Shown here: in pieces, positions 1-8,118 of the stretch
Layout: the number at the start of each line of letters is the position of its first letter
Position numbering within the stretch: position 1 is the stretch's first letter
Assembly: GCA_964640655.1 (NCBI GenBank)
Contig: CAZXFT010000032.1
Coordinates: 1-16,675, forward strand
Length of the DNA: 16,675 nucleotides
Direction: 5' to 3'
DNA from: BJGO01 sp964640655
GTDB taxonomy: Bacteria > Bacteroidota > Bacteroidia > Chitinophagales > UBA10324
The notes under the pieces: model-generated
What the model was told of the DNA's origin: nothing
What the model saw: the letters and a program-made list of their open reading frames with translations, nothing else
Databases searched by the model: none
Program-made: the position numbers and the translations under genes

Positions 1-882
1 GTTGATCGTTACATTGTATGTATGAACTGAATCACATCCTGCTGCATTAGTATAAATCACATTGTGTGAACCGCTGGCAGTATAGGTAACGCCTCCGATT
101 GTCAGTGAGTTACAAGCTACGTGGTTGCTTGAACCGGTGTTGCTGTAGTTGATCGTTACATTGTATGTATGAACTGAATCACATCCTGCTGCATTAGTAT
201 AAATCACATTGTGTGAACCGCTGGCAGTATAGGTAACGCCTCCGATTGTCAGTGAGTTACAAGCTACGTGGTTGCTTGAACCCGTGTTGCTGTAGTTGAT
301 CGTTACATTGTATGTATGAACTGAATCACATCCTGCTGCATTAGTATAAATCACATTGTGTGAACCGCTGGCAGTATAGGTAACGCCTCCGATTGTCAGT
401 GAGTTACAAGCTACGTGGTTGCTTGAACCGGTGTTGCTGTAGTTGATCGTTACATTATAAGTATGAATTGAATCACATCCTGCTGCATTAGTATAAGTCA
501 CATTGTGTGAACCGCTGGCAGTGTAAGTAACGCCACCGATAGTTAATGAGTTACAAGCTACGTGGTTGCTTGAACCGGTGTTGCTGTAGTTGATCGTTAC
601 ATTGTATGTATGAACTGAATCACATCCTGCTGCATTAGTATAAGTCACATTGTGTGAACCACTGGCTGTATAAGTAATACCTCCGATAGTTAAGCTGTTA
701 CAAGCTACGTGGTTGCTTGAACCCGTGTTGCTGTAGTTGATCGTTACATTGTATGTATGAACTGAATCACATCCTGCTGCATTAGTATAAGTCACATTGT
801 GTGAACCGCTGGCAGTATAAGTAATACCTCCGATAGTTAAGCTGTTACAAGCTACGTGGTTGCTTGAGCCCGTGTTGCTGTA
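1..882. repeat. Tandem array of six 147-bp in-frame direct repeats, continuing past the left edge
   Basis: Units start at 1, 148, 295, 442, 589 and 736, each exactly 147 bases (49 codons) with no spacer. In the protein (read leftward) each unit starts YSNTGSSNHVAC and ends GCDSVHTYNVTIN, with cysteines at unit positions 12 and 38 that could form one disulfide per unit. Units 1-147 and 295-441 are identical to the eye, and 148-294 differs from them at one base. The three units at 442-882, which come first in the protein, are more diverged and encode NVTYTN where the other three encode NVIYTN. The sequence from 883 onward is a related but clearly different repeat. Such identity can collapse or expand in assembly, so the copy number is uncertain. 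Confidence 0.95.
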
Positions 883-3800
883 GTTGATGGTTACGTGTAT
901 AGTTACCAAAGAGTCACAACCATCTGTTGACTGATAGAGGTGACTATAGTTACCTGTTGTAGTAACTACTTGCCCCCAAGGTAATGTAGCGCTCTGGCAT
1001 TTTACCATAGGTGTTCCCTGAACATCATAAACAGGTTTAATTATTACTGGAATATTTACTGTACTGTCACAACCGTTTGCGGCTGCAAAAATGTGAGTAT
1101 ATGTATTGCTGCTAGTTACAACCTGTCCCCAAGGTAGCGTGTAAGAACCACAAGCCTGTACGGGTGATGTGGTTGTTTCAATTTTGTTTGGCTGGTTAAC
1201 AGCGTAAGAATTAGTATAAGTACAATTCTTGGAATCTTTAACAGTAACATAATATGTAGCAGCCGCTAAACCACTAATGTCTTCTGTAGTTGCCCCATTG
1301 CTCCAAATAAATGTGTAAGAACCGTTACCTCCTGTTGGAGTTAAATCTATAGCTCCATTGGCACTACCAAAGCAAGAGACATGAGTAACTTGTGCCGTTG
1401 CTGCTAAAACTGCTGGCTCTCCGATGTTGGCCGTACCTGATATGGTACAGTTATTAGCATCTTTTACTGTTACAGTATAAGTACTACCTGAAACAGCAGT
1501 AATGCTGTTATTTGTAGATCCTGTTGACCATAAATAGGTATAGTTAGGTGTTCCGCCACTTGGTATTGCTGTTGCAGTTCCATTCATATCACCATTACAC
1601 GTAACATCTGTTTTGTTAACTACAACAGATAATGTTGTGGCCTGATTGACATTGATAGATTTAACTAAAGAACATAAGTTGGCATCTTTAACCGTAACTG
1701 AATATGGCCCCGCCAACAATCCTGTAGGATTATTTACCGTAGCTCCATTCGACCAAAGATAAGTGTAGCCCGGAGTTGCACCAGAAGCATTTACAGTTGC
1801 AGTTCCATTCGCCGCACCGCAAGTAGCATTTGTTGATGAAATAGTTGCGGTTAGAAGTGTGGGTTCTGTTATAGGGAATGAATTTGTAGTAGAACAACCG
1901 GCACCGTCAGTTACTGTAATACCGTATGCACCGGGTGCTAATCCACTAACCGTGTTGGTTGTATTACCATTGTACCACAAATAAGTAAAAGGAGGAGTTC
2001 CAACAGGAACAGCCACCAAAGAACCATTATTAAATCCTTTACAAGACACATTTGTAGTAATTGCCGTAACAGACATCGTTTTAATGGTTACTGTTTGATT
2101 TGCAGCACCGGCAATAACACATGCATCACCATTTATAATACGTCGGAAATAGGTCTTCTGATTTAATGCACCGATAGTGGATCCTGAAAGATCTTTTGTA
2201 TTTCCACCGATATTTGTCCAGTTGATACTATCATTGCTATACTGCCAAGTATATGTAATAGTACTCGGGAATGATGGGTATGCAGAGTTGACATTATTTC
2301 TGCTGATTGTGGGTAATTGATATGACGGAGTACTACCCGTTAAGTTACCAGGTGTTTGACCGGCACAAATAATTTGATTTCCAAAAATTTCGTTGTTCAC
2401 CAAATCAGGCGGGTTAGCCCATATCACTAATCCGGGCTCATATCGTGTTGTTGGACTTGATTTAGTTAGAGCTAGTGCCCCCGCAGTAAGTGGTATATTA
2501 TTAGATTGTGCAGTAACTATAGTGTAAATACGGCAATTTGAAAATTTAATACCACGTTGTCCTACCGGGTCATAATCATTTGCAGAACCACCATAGTAAG
2601 TACTATACTCAACGGCACTTAAATCAGCTTTTAACTTGGTAAATACTTTATCGCTTGAACCTTGATTGCTTGATTGAAGTGGGTTACCTGCTGTGGGATA
2701 ATTTGTACTTGGTGTGTAACCGAAAATGAACACATCATTATTTAAATCAACGTTCAATCCCATCATATTATCTTCATTACCCGAACCACCAAGGTATGTG
2801 CCTTTTTGGAATGTTTGGTTGGTATCCATTAAGCACACAAAAAAGTCCGTACCGGCTACTGTGCTTTTATGTACACCACTTGTTGAAATATTTCCGGTAC
2901 CTAAACCAGATGTTAAGCCTCCGAAATAAAGTTGATCACGAAGAAAACTAAACTCCATACATAAGGGTGAAGTAGTCGCACTATTTGCTGAGCGGAAATA
3001 AGATGACCAAACATAAGCTCCATTCGGTTTCAACTTTTGTATAAAACCACTACGCGAACCACCCAAAGTATTTTGACGAGGAGAAGTCAAAGGAAAATTC
3101 GATGACTCTGTATAACCTGCTACATAGATTTCTTGTGTTACAGGGTTCACCAACATAATGTTTGCTTGATCAGCACCGGAACCGCCATAATTTTTAAAGA
3201 GTAATACAGAAGTTAATGCCTGATTCACTTTTAACACAAACGCGTCACGTCCACCGGCATTTGCCACAGCACCTGCAGAACCGTATTGCGTATTTAAGTT
3301 AGTACTTGTAGAACTACCGCAAACTAATACATCACCATTATTTGATAAACGAATATCATAAGGGTCATCTGAAGCACCACCACCCAATACACAAGCTTTC
3401 ATAGACTGACCATCTGTACTAATCTTCATGATAAAGATGTTGTTACCAGCCTGACTTCTGTGATCAATACCACCCGTAGTACCAAATGCTGTACCGCCGA
3501 TCAATGGGAAGTTTGCACTTGATGTATAACCTGTAATGTATAGAGCCCCATCAGGACCTTGTTCCATAGCATATGGATTATCATCATTTGCACCGCCTAT
3601 ATAGGTCTGCCATACACGAGTACCTGAACCACCAATTGTTGAAGGCTCTAAATATTTACCAATGATAGTTTCCAGATTACCAGCAGCCGTAGGTTGTACA
3701 ACACCGGAAGTACTCATAAAATTTGTTGTACCAACAACACGTGCTACAACATATATAGCACCATCACTTGGATCTACCCAAATACAGTGACCATGATTAT

Positions 3801-4674
3801 CTCCTGTTGAATTGCTGTTTATCCATGTTGCCCAACGCAATGCAATCGGGTCAATAATTAAGTCTTTGCTTGCATCATATTTTCCTAAATCGAACGAAAC
3901 AACATTCTTGTTGATGATGTAACGAGCTTTTACCGATTGCTTTTTACCATTGATAACCTGATAGGCAATAGGTGCAGGAAATGTTACCGGACCAATTGAT
4001 GTATTTAACACCAATTCACCCTTAGCATTCACCGACATTTCTTCAATGCCTTCATATTGAATGGCAATTTCATGTTTATCGAAACCTGCATAACAAACAA
4101 CGTCATACTCTAATGTTCCTGTTTCAGACGGATAGTAACGCACATCAACTTTATTATAGACATTACGATACCATACTTCATTATAGCTCAATACATTACT
4201 TAATGAAAGATCTCCGGTAAAGTAGTTTATAGGGTCACTGTGCGAACCTAATGCCTGCACACGCATATTCTTGCTGTGATTCAGGAAGTTCATATTCCAT
4301 ACATGCCCGCCGGGAACAATACGTTCCTCATTAAAAGGAATATTGTTCTTTAGTGCATATTCCTCACGCAAACCTTGTTCGTGCTGTAACTCCAAATCTT
4401 TTGGATTGTAAACACCAACCAACATACCGTTGGATGTTGCAACAGCCTGTCCCATTGCAAAGTCTGCTTTGTATAGCATATTCGAAGGCCACTGTCCGCG
4501 GTTCTCGGTAAAATAAATCTTTTGGTCGTAGTAATGCAAAATATCACTGATATCCTTGCTGTGCTCATTATGCACGTGTGGAGTGGTGTTCAGTGATTGT
4601 GCAAATAGCTTAGTATTCGTTAATGAGATGATAATAATAAGCAACCATGAAAAACATTGTAATGCTTTTTTCAT
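1..4674 (-). CDS. Giant secreted repeat protein with DUF7948-like, SBBP propeller and SprB repeats; C-terminus cut by window edge
   Basis: Reading leftward from the ATG at 4674, the frame stays open to base 1, giving at least 1558 residues; the stop lies outside the window. Residues 1-26 form a signal peptide (MKK, hydrophobic core, ending LFAQ). Residues about 45-270 resemble DUF7948 (FTENRGQWPSN near the start). Residues about 278-755 are SBBP/beta-propeller-like, with recurring YIGG/YGGS and GYTSSANFP-type motifs. An Ig/PKD-like stretch follows at about 755-865. Four SprB-type repeats (YLWSNG and VTVKDANNC motifs) occupy about 865-1165, then two Cys repeats containing LPWGQVV (about 1168-1264), then six 49-residue repeats from 1265 to the edge. 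Proteins of this build in Bacteroidota are usually exported by the type IX secretion system and act at the surface as adhesins or gliding-related proteins; that role is inferred, since the C-terminal sorting domain is not visible. The gene is divergent from the acyl-CoA synthetase gene. Confidence 0.9.
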   Translation of the reverse strand, partial: MKKALQCFSWLLIIIISLTNTKLFAQSLNTTPHVHNEHSKDISDILHYYDQKIYFTENRGQWPSNMLYKADFAMGQAVATSNGMLVGVYNPKDLELQHEQGLREEYALKNNIPFNEERIVPGGHVWNMNFLNHSKNMRVQALGSHSDPINYFTGDLSLSNVLSYNEVWYRNVYNKVDVRYYPSETGTLEYDVVCYAGFDKHEIAIQYEGIEEMSVNAKGELVLNTSIGPVTFPAPIAYQVINGKKQSVKARYIINKNVVSFDLGKYDASKDLIIDPIALRWATWINSNSTGDNHGHCIWVDPSDGAIYVVARVVGTTNFMSTSGVVQPTAAGNLETIIGKYLEPSTIGGSGTRVWQTYIGGANDDNPYAMEQGPDGALYITGYTSSANFPLIGGTAFGTTGGIDHRSQAGNNIFIMKISTDGQSMKACVLGGGASDDPYDIRLSNNGDVLVCGSSTSTNLNTQYGSAGAVANAGGRDAFVLKVNQALTSVLLFKNYGGSGADQANIMLVNPVTQEIYVAGYTESSNFPLTSPRQNTLGGSRSGFIQKLKPNGAYVWSSYFRSANSATTSPLCMEFSFLRDQLYFGGLTSGLGTGNISTSGVHKSTVAGTDFFVCLMDTNQTFQKGTYLGGSGNEDNMMGLNVDLNNDVFIFGYTPSTNYPTAGNPLQSSNQGSSDKVFTKLKADLSAVEYSTYYGGSANDYDPVGQRGIKFSNCRIYTIVTAQSNNIPLTAGALALTKSSPTTRYEPGLVIWANPPDLVNNEIFGNQIICAGQTPGNLTGSTPSYQLPTISRNNVNSAYPSFPSTITYTWQYSNDSINWTNIGGNTKDLSGSTIGALNQKTYFRRIINGDACVIAGAANQTVTIKTMSVTAITTNVSCKGFNNGSLVAVPVGTPPFTYLWYNGNTTNTVSGLAPGAYGITVTDGAGCSTTNSFPITEPTLLTATISSTNATCGAANGTATVNASGATPGYTYLWSNGATVNNPTGLLAGPYSVTVKDANLCSLVKSINVNQATTLSVVVNKTDVTCNGDMNGTATAIPSGGTPNYTYLWSTGSTNNSITAVSGSTYTVTVKDANNCTISGTANIGEPAVLAATAQVTHVSCFGSANGAIDLTPTGGNGSYTFIWSNGATTEDISGLAAATYYVTVKDSKNCTYTNSYAVNQPNKIETTTSPVQACGSYTLPWGQVVTSSNTYTHIFAAANGCDSTVNIPVIIKPVYDVQGTPMVKCQSATLPWGQVVTTTGNYSHLYQSTDGCDSLVTIHVTINYSNTGSSNHVACNSLTIGGITYTASGSHNVTYTNAAGCDSVHTYNVTINYSNTGSSNHVACNSLTIGGITYTASGSHNVTYTNAAGCDSVHTYNVTINYSNTGSSNHVACNSLTIGGVTYTASGSHNVTYTNAAGCDSIHTYNVTINYSNTGSSNHVACNSLTIGGVTYTASGSHNVIYTNAAGCDSVHTYNVTINYSNTGSSNHVACNSLTIGGVTYTASGSHNVIYTNAAGCDSVHTYNVTINYSNTGSSNHVACNSLTIGGVTYTASGSHNVIYTNAAGCDSVHTYNVTIN
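1180..2085 (-). repeat. Four SprB-type protein repeats within the giant gene
   Basis: Four units of about 70-75 codons lie here, each with an early Cys (VSCKG, ATCGA, VTCNG, VSCFG), a G-x-P/G-x-Y-x-Y/F-x-W core followed by SNG/STG/YNG, then a VTVKD or ITVTD strand and a second Cys. This pattern fits the SprB repeat family found in Bacteroidota gliding and adhesion proteins. Unlike the 147-bp array they are diverged at DNA level, so they are an older duplication. Confidence 0.75.
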
Positions 4675-4836
4675 AAATGGGGTTTTCTGGTGAATTAATA
4701 TTTTATCGGTGCAATTGTAATGTAGTTAGTTCTTCCCAAAGTTCACTTCTCGACAAATGGCAGAATACTTACGTCGAATGGTCTTGTTTTTCTTAAACTA
4801 TTTTGCGTTTACTTTGAAAAATCATAATACTTACAC
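4675..4836. other. Divergent intergenic region between the giant surface gene and the acyl-CoA synthetase gene
   Basis: This is 162 bases, AT-rich, with no gene. It must carry the promoters of both flanking genes. On the plus side there is a weak candidate (see 4784-4816). On the minus side I see no good TAnnTTTG box at the expected distance from the ATG at 4674; the nearest is GAACTTTG, more than 50 bases upstream and without a matching TTG box. Confidence 0.6.
4784..4816 (+). promoter_or_regulatory. Candidate Bacteroidota-type promoter for the acyl-CoA synthetase gene
   Basis: TTG at 4784-4786, a 22-base spacer, then TTACTTTG at 4809-4816, one mismatch from the Bacteroidota -7 consensus TAnnTTTG. 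The box ends 20 bases before the ATG at 4837, similar to the distance at the better promoter at 12066-12097. In AT-rich DNA a one-mismatch box is weak evidence. Confidence 0.35.
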
Positions 4837-6600
4837 ATGAACATCTCCCGTGTCTTCGATATTCTCGAATATCAGAAAAACAGTTATCCTAAAAACGATG
4901 CGCTTTGTTGTAAAGAAAACAACGAATGGAAAAAGTATAGCATTGATGAATTCATCCAATTTGCTAATCGTATCAGCTATGCACTCTTGAATATCGGCTT
5001 GCAAAAAGATGACAAGATTTCGATTATCTCCAACAACAGACCCGAATGGAATTTCGTGGACTTCGGGGCTATGCAATCCGGAGTAATCAATGTTCCTGTT
5101 TATCCAACCATCAGCGAAGCCGACTATAAATACATCTTCAATGATGCCGAGGTAAAAATTGTTTTTGTGAGTTCAGAGGAATTGTATCAGAAAGTAATGA
5201 ACATCAAAAAGGATGTACCAAGTATCCGGGAAGTGTACACTTTCAATCAAGTAACCGGCGCACCTCACTGGCTCGAGTTTCTGGCAAAAGGAGATGCTCC
5301 ACAGGAATCTAAACTGAAAGAAATTAAAGAAAGTATTACACCAGAAGATATTTCCACTATCATATACACCTCAGGTACAACAGGCTTTCCGAAAGGCGTC
5401 ATGCTCACACACAAGAATATTGTCTCTGATATTATCGCTGCCAAACCATTAATGCCCGTGAACGAAAACCACCGAGCACTCAGCTTTTTGCCTCTGAATC
5501 ACTCATTTGAAAAGATGATTATTTATCTCTACATCACTTTCGGTGTCTCAATATATTATGCCGAGAGTATGGAGACTATTGGCGATAACCTGCGCGAAGT
5601 AAAGCCGCATATCTTCACCGCTGTGCCACGCTTGTTGGAAAAAGTATATGAAAAAATTGTTTCCAAAGGTTTGGAATTGAAAGGCATCAAAAAGGCTCTT
5701 TTCTTCTGGGCATTGCGCCTCGGCGAACGATGGGACAACCAAAATCCTCCCGGTGGTTTATATATGACGCAACTGAACCTTGCACGAAAACTCATCTTCA
5801 GTAAATGGAAGTTAGCATTGGGCAACGAAGTGAAAATGATTGTTACAGGTTCAGCGCCTATGCCGCAAAAACTCACACGAATATTTACCGCCGCCGGCAT
5901 TACCATTATGGAAGGCTATGGACTCACCGAAACTTCTCCGGCTGCCACTGTAAACCGTTTCGACTTGCGATATAATAAAATTGGTTCCGTTGGTCAGGCG
6001 CTGCCTGGAGTGGAAATTAAAATTGCCGCCGATGGAGAAATACTCATCAAAGGTGACATCATTATGAAAGGTTATTATAAACGTCCCGACCTAACCGCTG
6101 AAGTTATTGATGCCGACGGTTGGTTTCATACCGGTGATGTAGGAGAAATTGACAGCGAAGGCTTCGTGAAAATTACCGATCGCAAAAAAGAATTATTTAA
6201 AACTTCAGGTGGTAAATACGTAGCGCCTCAGCCTATCGAAAACAAATTCAAAGAGTCTTTCTTCATAGAACAGATTATGGTGGTTGGTGATGCTAAAAAG
6301 TTTGTGTCTGCCATCATCGTACCTTCCTTTGCCAATATTGAAAAATGGTGCAGCAATAACGGCATCTCTTTTAACTCCCGAGAAGATATCATCAGTAATC
6401 CTAAAGTTCTCGCAAAGTTTAACGAGATAGTAGAAGAACTGAACAAAGAGTTTGGCCATATTGAACAAATCAAAAAATTTATCCTCATCACTCAGGAATG
6501 GACCGTGCCGGGTGGCGAACTCACCCCTACCCTCAAACTCAAGCGCAAACATCTGTTGCAGAAATACACCAAAGAAATTGATGCGATGTATGCTGAGTAA
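4837..6600 (+). CDS. Long-chain fatty acid-CoA ligase (AMP-forming acyl-CoA synthetase, FAA1-like)
   Basis: This 587-residue protein is full length for bacterial long-chain acyl-CoA synthetases. It should activate free fatty acids with ATP and CoA, through an acyl-adenylate, for beta-oxidation or lipid synthesis, in the cytoplasm or at the inner membrane. The family signatures are in order: YTSGTTGFPKG at 177-187 (ATP/AMP-binding loop), GYGLTETSP from 360, GWFHTGD at 428-434 (the Asp contacts the AMP ribose), and TDRKKELFKTSGGK from 447 (hinge into the small C-terminal domain). The C-terminal LTPTLKLKRK is typical of long-chain enzymes. The start is the first ATG in frame and gives a normal N-terminus; a signal peptide is absent. 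It is probably monocistronic: divergent from the gene on its left and convergent with the barrel gene on its right. Exact chain-length preference cannot be read from sequence. Confidence 0.95.
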   Translation: MNISRVFDILEYQKNSYPKNDALCCKENNEWKKYSIDEFIQFANRISYALLNIGLQKDDKISIISNNRPEWNFVDFGAMQSGVINVPVYPTISEADYKYIFNDAEVKIVFVSSEELYQKVMNIKKDVPSIREVYTFNQVTGAPHWLEFLAKGDAPQESKLKEIKESITPEDISTIIYTSGTTGFPKGVMLTHKNIVSDIIAAKPLMPVNENHRALSFLPLNHSFEKMIIYLYITFGVSIYYAESMETIGDNLREVKPHIFTAVPRLLEKVYEKIVSKGLELKGIKKALFFWALRLGERWDNQNPPGGLYMTQLNLARKLIFSKWKLALGNEVKMIVTGSAPMPQKLTRIFTAAGITIMEGYGLTETSPAATVNRFDLRYNKIGSVGQALPGVEIKIAADGEILIKGDIIMKGYYKRPDLTAEVIDADGWFHTGDVGEIDSEGFVKITDRKKELFKTSGGKYVAPQPIENKFKESFFIEQIMVVGDAKKFVSAIIVPSFANIEKWCSNNGISFNSREDIISNPKVLAKFNEIVEELNKEFGHIEQIKKFILITQEWTVPGGELTPTLKLKRKHLLQKYTKEIDAMYAE

Positions 6601-6664
6601 TCAATATTGATGTTCTAATAATTATTAACTGGATGAAACTTAAATCGAGTAGTGTATTACTAAA

Positions 6665-7510
6665 CTAATATCTACCGTCAATCACATTCCAACTCAAACC
6701 TACCTGAATTAACAGCATATCTGTTTTTGAGCGTTTGGGTATTGCATCCACGTATAAATCACTCTCTTTAAATGTGCCGCTTGTTTGATTGGCATTGTAT
6801 CCCGATGTGTTCAATTGTATATCCCAGTTCTGAATCTGAGAGTTGTCGTAATAACTTGCTCTGCCGCCGAATGCATAATGCACACCCAGGTTCAGGTACA
6901 TATTGGGTTTCAACTGAAACATAATACCACCTCCGACACCGGCACTATATGTAAATGATTGTTGCTGTGTTTTACGGCTGATTAAACCATTGTCATTATT
7001 ATTATTACGGGCAAAAAATTGTTCATTGCTACGGTCAAATACCTCCGTGCCAGTCCATAAATAATTGAAACCACCAATGCCGTCAATGTATGGCTTCACG
7101 TATTTTGTCGGTGCCAGAAATCGCAATTTTACATGTGAAGCAAGTAAGTTGTTATTAATCTTAAATTGCAAGGGAATAATCAGTTGATCAATTAATACGC
7201 CATTAGCTGTGATATCAGCAGTAAGGTTGCGGTTTATGGTTTTACTACCCACACTCATATAACTAAAGTCTCCGCCTATTAATATAGGTACATAGCGGCT
7301 TGGCTGATGCAGATAACTCAAGCTAAAACCAAACGGTATGGATGATGTCGCGGTGCTGTATTCCTGCATAGGGACACCCATTTGTAAATTCAAATCAAAA
7401 TAACCTGAATGAGGTGGTAACTTTTTCTTCTTATTCGTTGGGGTATTCTGAGCTTGTACAGTTGAGGAAAGTATTAAAACAACTAAGAGTACGTGTAAGA
7501 CTTTTTTCAT
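6665..7510 (-). CDS. Outer-membrane beta-barrel protein (porin/OmpW-like fold, function unknown)
   Basis: This is 281 residues. The frame extends upstream to 7696, but I place the start at the ATG at 7510 because it begins a clear signal peptide (MKKVLHVLLVVLILSSTVQAQ) followed by a Lys-rich linker; the upstream 62 codons have no such character and cross a candidate terminator. The rest is alternating amphipathic strands with many Gly and aromatic residues, for example YFDLNLQMGVPM, FGFSLSYLHQ and YLNLGVHYAFGG. The last strand (LLIQVGLSWNV) is barrel-like, although the chain ends DGRY a few residues later. I cannot assign a substrate. It converges with the acyl-CoA synthetase gene (64-base gap) and faces away from the TonB receptor gene. 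Confidence 0.85.
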   Translation of the reverse strand: MKKVLHVLLVVLILSSTVQAQNTPTNKKKKLPPHSGYFDLNLQMGVPMQEYSTATSSIPFGFSLSYLHQPSRYVPILIGGDFSYMSVGSKTINRNLTADITANGVLIDQLIIPLQFKINNNLLASHVKLRFLAPTKYVKPYIDGIGGFNYLWTGTEVFDRSNEQFFARNNNNDNGLISRKTQQQSFTYSAGVGGGIMFQLKPNMYLNLGVHYAFGGRASYYDNSQIQNWDIQLNTSGYNANQTSGTFKESDLYVDAIPKRSKTDMLLIQVGLSWNVIDGRY

Positions 7511-7530
7511 CGCTTTATTTTGTTGTATTT

Positions 7531-7538
7531 CAAAGATT
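7531..7538 (-). promoter_or_regulatory. Weak candidate -7 box for the 281-residue barrel gene
   Basis: On the minus strand AATCTTTG is one mismatch from TAnnTTTG and ends 20 bases before the ATG, a distance like that at other promoters here. No TTG lies at the matching -33 distance; that position is the C/G run of the candidate terminator. Treat as tentative. Confidence 0.25.
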
Positions 7539-7551
7539 GTTCCAATAAAAA

Positions 7552-7577
7552 TAAAAAAGCCCCCGAATGATGGAAGC
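7552..7577 (-). terminator. Candidate intrinsic terminator upstream of the barrel gene
   Basis: On the minus strand GCTTCC, a 7-base loop and GGGGGC form a 6-bp stem (two of the pairs are G-U), followed at once by TTTTTTATTTTTATT. On the plus strand the same positions would be C-A mismatches, so the structure only works for minus-strand RNA. No gene upstream on this strand is evident, which makes it an orphan; it may instead be a chance hairpin. Confidence 0.4.
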
Positions 7578-8118
7578 ATTATTTTTAGACGAATAATTTG
7601 CTGCGATCTCTTTAGAAAACGGAGGAAGGCAACATTTTGATCTATTATTTTTCCTCGACCATACTCGAAAGTATTCAAGATAACTTTCTTCATCAATTCT
7701 TACTAGATTATTTGATTCATAATTATGTCTGATCCCAAATGGAAGTTGAAGTAAAAAAATAGTCATAAGAGGTAAATTACCAATGACATAAGTGACGAGA
7801 ATGATACACCCAAATCGCAATAGAATTTTAGGCTAATCTTTTATAAACCCAAATAAGTTCCATTCTCATACCCTAAGAACATCGAATATTAAAAGCAGAA
7901 TCATTATCAGGTGTTTCAACTCAAATTCAATTGCTGCTGAATAAACACATACCGTGATACAAAAAACACAGGGTATTTTGATGATTCAAAATAATAATCG
8001 ATACAACCTGTCCAACGTTGTTATACAATGAAGCGTAAACACTTCACACATCAACACAATAGGCGATAACACAGAGCGTTTTGCCCCAATTCGTTTATGT
8101 TTACCCATCCAAAATTCT

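Larger units (their letters stand above)
7511..8118. other. 608-base divergent gap between the barrel gene and the TonB receptor gene
   Basis: The gap is AT-rich. Open frames exist (such as one on the minus strand from 7820) but their translations lack domain, signal or codon character and I do not call them. Apart from the candidate terminator at 7552-7577 and the weak box at 7531-7538 I see no RNA gene, repeat array or mobile element. The TonB receptor promoter should be here; the nearest box, TATGTTTA at 8096-8103, has no partner TTG at the right spacing. Confidence 0.6.

Noticed and set aside
1..882. Regular direct repeats that could suggest a CRISPR array
   Set aside because: The 147-base units are contiguous, without unique spacers, an exact multiple of three, and lie in an open coding frame.
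6601..6610. Palindrome TCAATATTGA after the acyl-CoA synthetase gene
   Set aside because: Short, AT-rich and without a U tract; expected by chance, not a supported terminator or operator.
7511..7696. N-terminal extension of the 281-residue barrel protein
   Set aside because: The internal ATG at 7510 begins a proper signal peptide; the extension is not signal-like and crosses a candidate terminator.
7530..7820. 96-codon open frame on the minus strand in the large gap
   Set aside because: No recognisable domain or plausible start context, AT-rich chance composition, and it spans the candidate terminator.
8096..8103. TATGTTTA as -7 box for the TonB receptor gene
   Set aside because: One mismatch at the conserved last G and no TTG at 19-23 bases upstream.
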